From Euclidia mi (lineage: Eukaryota; Arthropoda; Insecta; Lepidoptera; Erebidae), in assembly GCA_944739405.2 (NCBI GenBank), contig OX123197.2, positions 565,501 through 629,500 of the forward strand: a stretch of 64,000 nucleotides of DNA, in the 5' to 3' direction. A program made the translations under genes and the position numbers. Positions 40,752 to 51,007 of the stretch are shown here, in pieces. The notes under the pieces were generated by a model. That model was not told the DNA's origin. It searched no databases and worked only from the letters and a program-made list of their open reading frames with translations. How positions within the stretch are numbered: position 1 is the first letter of the stretch; each line of letters starts with the position of its first letter.

Positions 40752-43700
40752 ATGGCGAAAATGGAAGACATTTTAGCTACTCAACAGCAACTCATTGAAG
40801 CCGTAGATAGGCTCTACGCTAACTTCAAGAAAGATGCAGCGGATAGAAAGACGTCAGACTATTTACGTCGTAGATTGGATACTCTAGAACAATACTTTAC
40901 AGAGTTTCACAACAATCACATGAATCTTTTATCTTTTGGTGATCAATCCCATTCGTATTTTAGTACAAATCAATACGATTTGCTTAAGCAGAAGTATAGT
41001 AATATTAAAACTGCTATCGAAAACTACAAGCCTAGTAGGCCGCATACCCCTACTGAGTTGAAACCTCCTACTTTTGTAGCACCTTCTAAGTCTCAAACCC
41101 CAACCCTCTCATCTCAGAACGTCACGATTAGTGAAACCTCGACCTCAACCAAATCCGATGATCTCTTTAGGCAACAAGCTACCAACTTCAAGGCGTTTTT
41201 GAGAACTGCGTCAAATATCGACCTCGATCTTGTTTCGGAAAAGTGGGAGTTTGAAGACATCTTAAAGACGTTAGAAGTACGTTGGACTGCTATAGATTCC
41301 TTACATTGGAAACTAGACAATGAATTAGGTGGTTCAAACAGTCAGTACGAAGAGCAATTTACTCACTACGAGAAACATTATAATAAGATTAAGAGAGATA
41401 TTAATAAGAAGATGTGGTCCGTTGCTCATATTGAAAAGTCTACCCCTAAAATTGAGATTGCCACCTTTGACGGAAATTATAATAAATGGGTTTCGTTTAA
41501 GGATCTTTTTACGGAAACGGTGCATAACAATCCATCTTTATCAAATGCGCAAAAAATGCAGTTCCTTAAAAGTAAGATTAGAGGCGAGCCCGAGAAATTG
41601 ATTCAGCATCTTCCCATTAGCTCTGATAATTATCATGTTTGTTGGAATATCCTCAACCATCGCTACGACAATAAGCGAGTGATCTTTACATCTCACTTCA
41701 ATAATCTCATGAATATCCCTGTAAATCAACAACAATCATCTAATCATCTGAAACGCATCCATGATACTACATACGAGAGCGTAAATGCTATCAAAAACCT
41801 AGGAGTCGATGTTTCCTCGTGGGACCCCTTCCTCGTATGTATATTATCTCAAAAACTTGACCCAGACACCTTTGACGATTATCTTCAATCTCTAAAATCT
41901 CCGAGAGACCTGCCCGTGTTGGATGATTTTCTCCGTTTCTTAGAAACGAAGTTTATGACGCTGGAATCTTCGCGTAAGAAAGTAGAAAATTCTATGCAGA
42001 AAGCATCTTCATCCCGTGATAATAATATTCAAAATCAATCTTCATCTTCTAAATATTCTAATAATAAATTTAAACGTAATTATAACATGCACAAAGGTAC
42101 GTATTCTACAAATCAGGTCATTTCGCAATCGTCAAAGTCCAATAACATCGGTCACGAAAAACGCAAGCTGTGTCCAATTTGTAATACGAATGATCACCGT
42201 ATTCATACGTGCCAAAAATTATTGAAAATGCAACCTTATGCACGAAGAAATGCAGTTGCTAATTTGAACCTTTGTGTCAACTGTCTACATTATCATGAAG
42301 GTAAAAAATGTCTGTCTGAGGTAAAGTGCAAGGAATGCAACAAAGATCATAACACTCTGTTACATGAATCTTTTGTATCAAGAATGACGGCTTCGGATGC
42401 ATCTCGATCTGGGTCGAAAGCTAACGTCGTTACGAAATGTTCATCCCAGCAACAAGAAAGTAACACTGTCGCGTCCCTACAAAATCATCCTTCGCAAATT
42501 TTGCTTGCTACTGCGATCGTCAACGTACAAGCGGCTGACGGATCATCCCACAGGATGAGAGTCCTTTTAGACCAAGGCTCTCAAACCTCAATCATAAGAG
42601 AAAGCGCAGCTCAGTTGTTGAAGTTACCTCGACAGAAATGTAACGGTTATATCTCTGGAATTGGTAATAAAGAAAATAGTTGTAAAGGCATGATGCACAT
42701 TAGATGTTGCTCGTTAATAACTGATTTTACATTCGAAACGGATGTATTTATTATGAACAGGCTTGTTAACAATCTACCTAGTTATAATTTACCTAAGCCG
42801 GAATGGCCTGCCCTAAATCAAATTAAGTTAGCTGATCCCGAATTTTACAAAAGCAAGCCTATTGACATCCTATTTGGTGCTGACATTTACTCCGCTATCT
42901 TAATGGATGGTATTTGCCGCCCGGGAGGAAAGTTACCCATCGCTCAGCAAACTCAGCTGGGATGGATCCTTAGCGGTAATTGCCAGACCTTCCAGTGCAA
43001 TGTCGTTTTGAATAACATCGAAGATATTCAGCAGTTTTGGGAGATGGAGGATATTCACGAACCCCTAGCAATATCCGAAGAAGACCAAAAATGCATTGAC
43101 TTGTTCCAATCTACAACCTCTAGACGCGAGGATGGCAGCTACGTTGTCAAAATACCTTTTAAAGAAAATTTTGAGGCTAAATTAGGCGAGTCTAGAACAA
43201 AATCTATGGCACAATTTTTTCAAATAGAGAAGAAGTTGAAAAAGCAACCCGATTTGGCACGTGACTATAAATTGTTTATATCGGAGTACATTGAGCTCGG
43301 TCATATGATCCCCGTTACGTCACATACTGACGTAAAAACGAACTGTTACCTGTCGCACCATTGTGTTCAGCGAGCTGAGTCATCGACTACGAAACTGCGT
43401 GTTGTTTTTAACGCCTCTGCAAAAACTTCTAGCGGATACAGTCTCAACGATCTTATGTGCAGAGGACCGAACTTACAACAAGACCTTCAGACCCTTATCC
43501 TAAAGTGGAGGCAGTTTCGATACGCTTTCACGGCAGATATTGAGAAAATGTTTCGAAATATTTGGCTACATCCTGATCACCAAAAGTTCCACAAAATTAT
43601 TTGGAGAAGTCATCAATCTCAACCTCTACAAGAATTCCAGCTAGCCACCGTCACTTATGGCACTAAGGCTGCACCCTTTTTGGCCATGATGACACTAAGG

Positions 43701-46700
43701 CAACTAGCTCAAGATGAAAAACCGTTCTATCCCGACAGCTGTGCAACTCAAATCTTAGAGAATTCCTTTTATATGGATGATTTGATCCATGGCTGTCACT
43801 CGGAGGTTGCTGCGAGGCAGCTCAAGGCAGAGATGATAAATCTTCTTAAGTCAGGTGGACTTAATCTCAGAAAGTGGCGTTCTAACTTACCTGAAATCTC
43901 GGATAACCACAATGATTCTAAAAGTCAAGATTTTGATTTTAAACAGCCGGAGTCTACAAAAACATTAGGGCTTCGCTGGGACCCCACAAGTGACATCTTT
44001 TTCTTTCAACCCTTTGATTTTACCTCTGAAACAATCCCTACTAAAAGAAAATTCCTGTCTAATATATCTAAGATCTTTGACCCCTTAGGCTGGCTATCAC
44101 CAGTCACAATAAAACTCAAGATTTTGTTCCAAGAATCCTGGAAATCAGACCTAGGATGGGACCAACCCATTCCTCAAGATATCGCCTCAGATTGGACCAA
44201 GATAAATGCTGAACTTCCTTATATATCCCAATTTAAAATACCTCGATGGATCCAATCTCAAGAAAACGATATCCTAGAACTGCATGGATTTTGCGACGCT
44301 AGTACCAAAGCCTATGCGTGTGTTGTGTACTGTAAAATTCGAAGACACAATACCACTCATGTGACCCTTGTTGCCGCTAAGTCTAGAGTTATACCCCTGA
44401 AAAAGAATCATTCCATACCCCGTTTGGAACTTTGCGGCGCTCTTTTGTTAGTGAAACTCCTAGCAAAGGTTATCTCATCCCTAACTAACTTCCAAGTGCA
44501 TACTTTCGGCTGGATTGATTCCATGGCAGTACTAGGATGGATTAACGGACAACCAGAGAAATGGAAGCCCTTTGTAGCCAATCGAGTAAGACAGATATGC
44601 GATGTAATCCCTAAAGACAGGTGGCGATATGTTAAATCGAAAGAAAATCCCGCGGATTGCGCTACCCGGAGTTTGACGGTCACACAGTTGGCTAAACATT
44701 CTCTTTGGTGGCAAGGACCCGATTGGCTGCCACGATATAACCCCGAAGAAGATAAAGAAATCCCTAATTACAGAACAGATGAGGACCTCAAAATAAAACA
44801 TCTAGCTAACACCGTTATTACAATGCCTGACAATTCTATAATTAGATTGTTATTAAATAAGTACAGCACATATAAAAATGTAATACGAGTTTTAGCCTAC
44901 ATAAACAAATTTGTTGACATCGTTGTTTATAAACGAAGGCGTGAACCTTACCTAACTCTGCAAAATCTAAAAATAGCGAAGGAAATGATAATTAAACATG
45001 TCCAATTTGAATATTTTGCTAAAGAGCTATCCCTGCTCAAGAATGGTGAACCCCTACATAGCAAAAGCCAGATCTTGAATCTCAATCCGATATTAGATTC
45101 AAGCGGAATTCTTCGCGTCGGCGGTCGATTAAAGCATTCAAACATACATCCTGACATGAAACATCCCATTATCGTCCCGAATCAATCGAAATTGGCAGAT
45201 CTCATAATTGACGAATCGCACGAACTTGTATTTCACGGTGGTGCGAAAATGACCACAGGATTTATAAGACAGAAATACTGGATACTTGGAGGGAACAGAG
45301 CTACAAAAAAGCGATTGAGGATGTGTGTAAAATGCAAAAGGCATAATCCTATGCTCCAACATCAACTGATGGGTGACTTACCTCCCGCCCGTTTGATCCC
45401 TAATCGACCATTCTACCACACCGGGATAGACTATACCGGTTTCGTATTAGTTAAGACAAATAAAGGACGTGGCGTCAAAACGACCAAGGGCTACGTTGCA
45501 GTTTTTGTCTGTATGGTCACCAAAGCCCTACATTTAGAACTTGTTTCAGACCTTTCAGCGTCTGCTTTCATTGCCGCACTTAGAAGAATGGCAGCAAGAA
45601 GAGGAGTTCCTGGACACATCTACAGCGACCAGGGAACTAACTTCGTAGGCGCCAACAAGATTCTAACACAAGAATTAGCTGAAATATCAGAAATTCTATC
45701 GACCCCGGAAATTGTCTACACGGCCTCTGAAATGAATATAGAATGGCATTTCAATGCACCCTCGTGGCCGTCGGCTGGCGGTCTTTGGGAAGCTGCTGTG
45801 AAAAGCTTAAAACATCATCTGAAACGTGTCGTTGGTGAGCAAAAGCTCACCTACGAAGAATACAGCACCTTGCTATCCCAACTAGAAGCTTGTTTGAACT
45901 CCAGGCCACTCTGTCCGTTGACAGAAGATCCCGAAGACATTGACTTTTTGACCCCGGCTCACTTTTTAGCAAGCGGGCCCAACTTGACGATCTTCGAAAC
46001 CGAACGTGACCTCAGAACTCGTTGGCATTTAACCCAGAAAATCTACCAAGATATTTGGGCAAAGTGGAAGAATGAATATCTCTCCCAACTATCCATAAGA
46101 GCGAAGTGGAAACAACCTCAAAAGGATCTCGATCCCGACGACATAGTTGTCATAAAGGATGAAAACCTCCCACCAGGAAAATGGGCCATGGGTCGCGTAA
46201 TAGAGCTTCATCCTGGCAGCGACGGGCGTGTGAGAGTCGTTACGCTTAAAACCAAGAATGGTATCCTGAAACGTCCAGTTGTCAAGCTATCTCTTTTGCC
46301 AACCAAGAAAAATGATGAAAAACCTGATAGTAAGAAAATGGATGACAAGGTGCCTAAAAGCAAAACAGCTAACAGCATGTCTTTGTCAGCTGTTGTCTTA
46401 TCCCTGACCCTCTTCTTTCTGTCAATACTTGCACCTGCCGAAGCATCCTACAACTTCACCCCGCTAAAAAACAATAGCGTATATTTTGACAAAATATCCA
46501 ACATGCATCTTATTAGAGACGATTGGCGCTTAATTGTTTATTATGATACTTATCCCTATAAAGAAGGCATATCGGCACTTGCAAAGTATATAAATTATCT
46601 TGAAACAATATGCGCCGCTATCAGATCACAAACACCTTGCGACAGTATTATGTTACAACTCGGGCACGAGTTCGACGAATTAAAACGATATAATAATATT

Positions 46701-48359
46701 GTTACTATGAATGACTCATTTGTAATTGGAGAGAGGCGGCAGCGGCGCGGCCTGATTGACGGTGTAGGCTATGTTGCTAATAGTTTGTTTGGAGTGCTTG
46801 ATCAGCGATTTGCCGAGAAATATGAGAAGGACATCGATCTCCTAAAACAAAATGAAAACCATTTGCTTAACCTGTGGAAAAACCAAACCTCGGTTGTGGA
46901 AGCGGAATTAAATCTCATAAAAAGGATGGAAAACACTATTAGCAAGCAGCATAAACTGATAAATCAAAGGATTTTGAACCTCGAACAATCGACCATTGAC
47001 CTCACCCAAAAGGTACAAAATATATCAATCACTACAGATTTTTTAACCTCGGCATTTACTGCTACCAACTTGCTGTATAGTCTTCGGAGAATACAAGATT
47101 CGATCCTGGATACTGTGACAGATATTTACAATGGCAAATTGGACTTTCATTTGTTATCCCCAAAGCAGTTGCGATCCGAATTAAGCACAATATCTGCTCA
47201 AATACCCCAAGATCTGGCTGTTCCTGTCGACAACTTTCGTTTAATCGACCTGTACAGCTTACTGAAAGTGCGAGCCAACTATGCTAAAAAATACCTGATA
47301 ATAGAAATAAGAATACCTCTGATTGAACGAGACCTTTACGAAATCTTCAATCTTATCTCGATCCCACGCATCTCGAACGACAAAATGATACACGTTGAGA
47401 CTATCTCAAGGTACGCTGCAATCAACGTTAGAAAGGATTCGTATGTTACCATCTCGGAAACGGAACTGCAGTCATGTCTGAGACCGAACCCAGATATGAT
47501 AATGTGCCACATTAGAAAACCTATCCATTCTATGCAAGACGATCATAGCCTATGTGAAAAGATTCCAGGTAAAAGGACTTGCAAAACCGTTACTTCACCT
47601 TGTGAGAATGACTGGAAGGAGCTGTCCTCGGAGAACGAATACTATTACTTTTGTTGCAATGAATGCCGTATGAAACTTTTCTGTGAGGAGCAGATAACCA
47701 CCCTGAAGCTGTCGGCCGCTGGTCTGTTACGCGTTGGAGAAGGTTGTCTTATAAAGACAGAAAGCTCCCTTGTATATTCCAGTAGAAGGATGTCTAACCA
47801 GATCAGAACAGCTTTTAAAGTTGATGCGCCGAAGATATCTCCCATAAACCATATCTTCAACATCTCTATACCTGAATCAATAAATGAAATAGATCCTAAC
47901 AACACCGAAAACTTACAACAATTTGAGGCTATTAAGAAAGATATTGAGATCATGAAACAGAGCGAACCCTTGAGCGACAAACTGTCATACCATGACGTCC
48001 ACCACTACGCTGTTACTTACACTCTGTTATTTGGAATCCTGTTGGCTGCTATAGTCTATTGCTGGAGGAAGTGGAGGCACAGAACCCAACAAGCAACTGG
48101 CGCAGCGACTACCGTGGAGACGGCGCCGCCGGTAGCGCCCGCAACAACCACAGCGGTCGCACTGCCGACCCCTAGCTACGTTACGGAACGTGTTGTGAAT
48201 GTGTGTGAGGCTAGGGAAAAAGGGCATTTTAGTAAACCAGTGAAACGTGATCCCAAACTAGTAGTGCAATCTAGTGAGTGCTTGCAAAAGGAAGATAGAG
48301 CTTCCTCGCCAGTGTTTCGCGTGTTCTCTGTGCCAGACTTGCGTTATGATTCTTTGTGA
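40752..48359 (+). CDS. BEL/Pao gag-pol-env polyprotein, 2535 aa, uninterrupted
   Basis: I start it at the first in-frame ATG, 40752 (MAKMEDILATQQ); the frame is open from 40530 but has no ATG there. Order: gag with coiled coil (1-470); Cys/His zinc knuckles (about 472-541, CPICNTNDHRIHTC); aspartic protease, LLDQGSQTS with D607; RT with FTADIEKMF (D929) and YMDD at 1007-1010; RNase H (DAST about 1182, GWIDSMAVLGW, NPADCATR); integrase HHCC zinc (about 1488-1530) and catalytic D1559, D1626, E1680; a DUF5641-like end. The envelope-like part (from about M1876) has a signal-like hydrophobic segment, an extracellular region, furin-type RQRR at 1996-1999 followed by a Gly-rich fusion-peptide-like stretch, a long helical region, Cys-rich segment, one membrane span (about 2419-2440) and a cytoplasmic tail. 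The layout matches baculovirus F-type proteins. No stop, start-up or frameshift separates pol and env. Confidence 0.93.
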   Translation: MAKMEDILATQQQLIEAVDRLYANFKKDAADRKTSDYLRRRLDTLEQYFTEFHNNHMNLLSFGDQSHSYFSTNQYDLLKQKYSNIKTAIENYKPSRPHTPTELKPPTFVAPSKSQTPTLSSQNVTISETSTSTKSDDLFRQQATNFKAFLRTASNIDLDLVSEKWEFEDILKTLEVRWTAIDSLHWKLDNELGGSNSQYEEQFTHYEKHYNKIKRDINKKMWSVAHIEKSTPKIEIATFDGNYNKWVSFKDLFTETVHNNPSLSNAQKMQFLKSKIRGEPEKLIQHLPISSDNYHVCWNILNHRYDNKRVIFTSHFNNLMNIPVNQQQSSNHLKRIHDTTYESVNAIKNLGVDVSSWDPFLVCILSQKLDPDTFDDYLQSLKSPRDLPVLDDFLRFLETKFMTLESSRKKVENSMQKASSSRDNNIQNQSSSSKYSNNKFKRNYNMHKGTYSTNQVISQSSKSNNIGHEKRKLCPICNTNDHRIHTCQKLLKMQPYARRNAVANLNLCVNCLHYHEGKKCLSEVKCKECNKDHNTLLHESFVSRMTASDASRSGSKANVVTKCSSQQQESNTVASLQNHPSQILLATAIVNVQAADGSSHRMRVLLDQGSQTSIIRESAAQLLKLPRQKCNGYISGIGNKENSCKGMMHIRCCSLITDFTFETDVFIMNRLVNNLPSYNLPKPEWPALNQIKLADPEFYKSKPIDILFGADIYSAILMDGICRPGGKLPIAQQTQLGWILSGNCQTFQCNVVLNNIEDIQQFWEMEDIHEPLAISEEDQKCIDLFQSTTSRREDGSYVVKIPFKENFEAKLGESRTKSMAQFFQIEKKLKKQPDLARDYKLFISEYIELGHMIPVTSHTDVKTNCYLSHHCVQRAESSTTKLRVVFNASAKTSSGYSLNDLMCRGPNLQQDLQTLILKWRQFRYAFTADIEKMFRNIWLHPDHQKFHKIIWRSHQSQPLQEFQLATVTYGTKAAPFLAMMTLRQLAQDEKPFYPDSCATQILENSFYMDDLIHGCHSEVAARQLKAEMINLLKSGGLNLRKWRSNLPEISDNHNDSKSQDFDFKQPESTKTLGLRWDPTSDIFFFQPFDFTSETIPTKRKFLSNISKIFDPLGWLSPVTIKLKILFQESWKSDLGWDQPIPQDIASDWTKINAELPYISQFKIPRWIQSQENDILELHGFCDASTKAYACVVYCKIRRHNTTHVTLVAAKSRVIPLKKNHSIPRLELCGALLLVKLLAKVISSLTNFQVHTFGWIDSMAVLGWINGQPEKWKPFVANRVRQICDVIPKDRWRYVKSKENPADCATRSLTVTQLAKHSLWWQGPDWLPRYNPEEDKEIPNYRTDEDLKIKHLANTVITMPDNSIIRLLLNKYSTYKNVIRVLAYINKFVDIVVYKRRREPYLTLQNLKIAKEMIIKHVQFEYFAKELSLLKNGEPLHSKSQILNLNPILDSSGILRVGGRLKHSNIHPDMKHPIIVPNQSKLADLIIDESHELVFHGGAKMTTGFIRQKYWILGGNRATKKRLRMCVKCKRHNPMLQHQLMGDLPPARLIPNRPFYHTGIDYTGFVLVKTNKGRGVKTTKGYVAVFVCMVTKALHLELVSDLSASAFIAALRRMAARRGVPGHIYSDQGTNFVGANKILTQELAEISEILSTPEIVYTASEMNIEWHFNAPSWPSAGGLWEAAVKSLKHHLKRVVGEQKLTYEEYSTLLSQLEACLNSRPLCPLTEDPEDIDFLTPAHFLASGPNLTIFETERDLRTRWHLTQKIYQDIWAKWKNEYLSQLSIRAKWKQPQKDLDPDDIVVIKDENLPPGKWAMGRVIELHPGSDGRVRVVTLKTKNGILKRPVVKLSLLPTKKNDEKPDSKKMDDKVPKSKTANSMSLSAVVLSLTLFFLSILAPAEASYNFTPLKNNSVYFDKISNMHLIRDDWRLIVYYDTYPYKEGISALAKYINYLETICAAIRSQTPCDSIMLQLGHEFDELKRYNNIVTMNDSFVIGERRQRRGLIDGVGYVANSLFGVLDQRFAEKYEKDIDLLKQNENHLLNLWKNQTSVVEAELNLIKRMENTISKQHKLINQRILNLEQSTIDLTQKVQNISITTDFLTSAFTATNLLYSLRRIQDSILDTVTDIYNGKLDFHLLSPKQLRSELSTISAQIPQDLAVPVDNFRLIDLYSLLKVRANYAKKYLIIEIRIPLIERDLYEIFNLISIPRISNDKMIHVETISRYAAINVRKDSYVTISETELQSCLRPNPDMIMCHIRKPIHSMQDDHSLCEKIPGKRTCKTVTSPCENDWKELSSENEYYYFCCNECRMKLFCEEQITTLKLSAAGLLRVGEGCLIKTESSLVYSSRRMSNQIRTAFKVDAPKISPINHIFNISIPESINEIDPNNTENLQQFEAIKKDIEIMKQSEPLSDKLSYHDVHHYAVTYTLLFGILLAAIVYCWRKWRHRTQQATGAATTVETAPPVAPATTTAVALPTPSYVTERVVNVCEAREKGHFSKPVKRDPKLVVQSSECLQKEDRASSPVFRVFSVPDLRYDSL

Positions 48360-48527
48360 ACTATCCTAATCTTTTACCTTTTGAGCTCAATCTATATTAA
48401 TTTTATACTAACCCAATGACATGTAATAATTTAATATTTAATGTCTAACTACATTGTCTTCATCCTAGAATTACTTTCACCTCCATTTATCTTAAGATCT
48501 ACTAACCTCATCTCTCCCCCGGGAGCA
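48360..48527 (+). other. BEL element 3' untranslated segment
   Basis: 168 nt between the polyprotein stop and the 3' LTR. Just before the LTR is CCCCCGGGAGCA; GGGAG is the only candidate for a (short) polypurine primer. Confidence 0.5.
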
Positions 48528-48772
48528 TGTACGGGTCAATCACCGTACAATAGGTCAGGTATAAAGTCGAGTCAGCATACTTGCGCAAACGCGAGGAACC
48601 GCTCGATCATTTATTACCTAGTATATTAATTTAGTACGCAATTTGTCATCATACCGAGCGCGACTCATTCTCATCCTATTAGTTTTAATTCACCTTTTTT
48701 ATAGTACTAAAATACAGTTATCTTTTAAACTTTTATCCTAGTTTATCTTTATCTCAACCCCATCCAGAAACA
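48528..48772 (+). repeat. BEL element 3' LTR
   Basis: Same 245 bp as the 5' LTR; followed by the CATAG target duplication. Confidence 0.95.
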
Positions 48773-48879
48773 CATAGAGCCGTTCGATTTCTGTCGATCT
48801 AGATTCTAGAACTATGAAAACAATCAAGAATGAATTAATGCACGTTTTCTTGAACCATTACTTTATACATTAGATTATT

Positions 48880-49120
48880 GACGACCGGTTGGCGCAGCGG
48901 TAGTGTAAGCGACTGCCACGCCGAAGGTCGCGGGTTCGATTCCCGCTCAAACATTTGTGTGCGTGAACATGGATGTTTGTCTTGGTCTGGGTGTTTCTAT
49001 GTATAATATGTATGTATTTACAAAAATAAAGTATATATGTATGTTTATCCATAGTACAAGCTCTGCTTAGTTTGGGACTAGACGGTGTTCTGTGAATGTG
49101 GTAGAATATTATTATTATTA
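48880..49120 (+). repeat. SINE family D (tRNA head, (TTA)n tail)
   Basis: tRNA-like head GGTTGGCGCAGCGGTAGTG (A box) and CGCGGGTTCGATTCCCGC (B box). The body has GTCTTGGTCTGGGTGTTTC and AGTTTGGGACTAGACGGTG, ending in ATTATTATTATTA. ATTAGAT occurs on both sides (48869-48875 and 49117-49123), a likely 7-bp target duplication. It lies only 100 bp from the BEL element and on different flanks, so the two insertions are separate. Confidence 0.85.
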
Positions 49121-49492
49121 GATGTAGATCGGTTGATACTTTTTCCATAAAAACATAAGGCCAAAGTAACAAAATCATTTAAATGCTAGCAGACACATTT
49201 TAATATGAGTATTGAGTTCGCTCCCATTATTCCGTGGTCGGAGCTATTCCTTTGTGCCATACATTGAGGTAGAGCCAAGCCAATAGGTTCGCAATCGAAT
49301 GCCGCGCGCGTGTGCCAGATCAACACAACAATGCGAACTGACAACTCAATGTATAGCTACATCAGCTACATGACTGATTGACGCTCAAGCATTGTATAGT
49401 TGCATATCTTACAATATCTGTTGTATCTGTGGATTTGGCATTTATCTAAAAATCTTATCCAAGTGTAAACGTGAAAATTTGTGAGGATGGAT

Positions 49493-49685
49493 AAGTCAAA
49501 GTCAAAAGTCAAAATCGTTTATTCATCTAGGTCACCAGGTGACGCTTATGAATGTCAATTTTTTAAATTGAATTGCTTAATGCTTCTACATTTACATTTA
49601 CTGACCCGTTCGCAAAGCAATAGGTAGAACCACGAGAAAGAACGGGCAATAAAACTCGTGGCCACTCTCTTGAATCGCCTATATT
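49493..49685 (-). repeat. Repeat Q, copy 2
   Basis: TCGTTTATTCATCTAGGTCA, GTGACGCTTATGAATGTCA and AGAAAGAACGGGCAATAAAA as in copy 1 at 33870. The left border AGTCAAAGTCAAAAGTCAAA reads TTTGAC repeats on the minus strand, a LINE-type 3' tail. Confidence 0.6.
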
Positions 49686-49795
49686 ATGGTACATATGTAT
49701 TTTATTTTTGTATTTGATAGATGTCTGAATGTTTGTTACTCTTTCCACAAGAACTACAGAACAGATGCTGATGCTAAGGACAATTCAAAATGTGT

Positions 49796-50180
49796 TACAA
49801 TATTAACTTGGTTGGTTTGAGAAGGATACGCATAGATAGGTTTGCGGGTCGGGAGCGTGTACCCGGACGTACAGAGCTCCTCCCACAGACTAATGGAGCA
49901 CAGTTCCGCATTAAATGCACACATTATCAACCAATAGTTTTAGCTGTGTGTTGTCTATCCGATAACCGTTGGAGTAGTCGTGTTCTAGAGTGGAGACCGC
50001 GCCGCGCGCAAACGTAGTGTAGGACGCCCTCCGGCTAGGTGGAGTGACGATATACGCAAAGTGGCTGGCAGCGGCTGGACACGAAAAGCCGAAAATCGGT
50101 TTAGTGGCGTGATATTGGAGAGGCCTATATCCAGCAGTGGACTCTTGCAGACTGATGATGATGATGATGATGATGATGTC
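49796..50180 (+). pseudogene. RTE-type LINE, 5'-truncated, 3' end of ORF2 with frameshifts
   Basis: Pieces of the C-terminus are legible in shifted frames: DNRWSSRVLEW, then GRPPARWSDDIRKVAGSGW and TRKAENR, then WRDIGEAYIQQWTLAD and a TGA stop that is the first unit of a (TGATGA) tail (50150-50178). The RxGRPxxRWxDD...AGxxWxxxAxxR...W pattern is diagnostic of RTE LINEs. At least two frameshifts make it dead. Its end is the same as in families B and C. Confidence 0.75.
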
Positions 50181-50742
50181 TATCAGTCAGCCAGTAACGC
50201 AAGAATTTTATGTATCCAGATGATAAGTAGAGCACCAAATACACTACTTAGTGCTGGCGAAGGTTTTAAATGTAATAAAAATTGAAAATGCCATTTATTT
50301 GACACTCCGTACATGTACCGAGCCGTGCAATGGGTGCTCACTAAAGCACGTTTAGTAAAACAGCTCGGTAAACATGTTTGCCAAGGTGTTGTCTGTAACA
50401 GCCGGAGCCGGCGCGCTTCCGGCCCGGGATTGTTGTTCCGGCGCCGTTTCCGCCGCCCGCCGCACTGCCAATAGGCGGAATAAATACTGCGGTTGCTGCT
50501 ATTTCTAATACAAGGTTACTTTTAAACCTCTTTACTTTTGTGGGGACAATTTTATTAGATGGATGATGACGAACACGTTGTGTGTTCATGGTTGAAGATT
50601 ATTTCGCTGTTTTGTCTTTATTTCTTCTCACCTGCGGCTCCGACCACATTGATAAAGTATCTTTTATGTTGTACGAGAAGTTTCATTCAACTCGATCAGT
50701 CTTTGTGTGTACTAGGTAATGGAAATGGAATTACACCAATCA
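50181..50742. other. No gene; GC-rich patch at 50400-50470
   Basis: A repeat-H 3' scrap at 50178-50222 (TATCAGTCAGCCAGTAACGC). The patch GCCGGAGCCGGCGCGCTTCC, then CGCCGTTTCCGCCGCCCGCC has no ATG-led frame with recognisable content. Confidence 0.4.
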
Positions 50743-50975
50743 TACATAGACTCACGCTTGTTTCTCCGAAGGGGTAGGCAGAGGCATATTAAACGCCCAC
50801 TTTGCGCCAGTGTTTTGATCCCACGTAATAGGTGGCGAGCCTTTTGCCGCTTATCGGGATATTTTGTTTGCCAGAGCCTCGTCCGTTGATCGACAGGTGC
50901 ACCACTTGCAGGTGAGGTTGGCTTGGGACCCTAAGTTCTTGGTGGGATCCCTATGCACCCTATTACACCAATCAT
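50743..50975 (-). repeat. Family A' repeat, copy 2
   Basis: Inverted match to 30128-30355: AGACTCACGCTTGTTTCTCC, GAAGGGGTAGGCAGAGGC, CCCACGTAATAGGTGGCGAG, GCACCACTTGCAGGTGAGG and GACCCTAAGTTCTTGGTGGG. Confidence 0.7.
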
Positions 50976-51007
50976 ATTTTGACATTTTAGTTCAGAATAA
51001 ATCCTGT

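Larger units (their letters stand above)
40120..48772 (+). mobile_element. Intact BEL/Pao LTR retrotransposon with an envelope region (roo-like endogenous retrovirus)
   Basis: 8653 bp. Direct LTRs of 245 bp (40120-40364 and 48528-48772) start TGTACGGG and end GAAACA and look identical base for base. Flanking 5-bp duplication: CATAG at 40115-40119 and 48773-48777. One uninterrupted ORF encodes gag, protease, RT, RNase H, integrase and an F-like envelope. Equal LTRs, an exact target duplication and an open frame indicate a recent insertion that may still be functional. Domain order PR-RT-RH-IN with YMDD marks BEL/Pao; an envelope after pol in the same frame resembles Drosophila roo. Confidence 0.95.

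Noticed and set aside
48027..48227. Minus-strand ORFs under the BEL polyprotein
   Set aside because: Antisense shadows with no motifs, opposite to a fully open 2535-codon frame.
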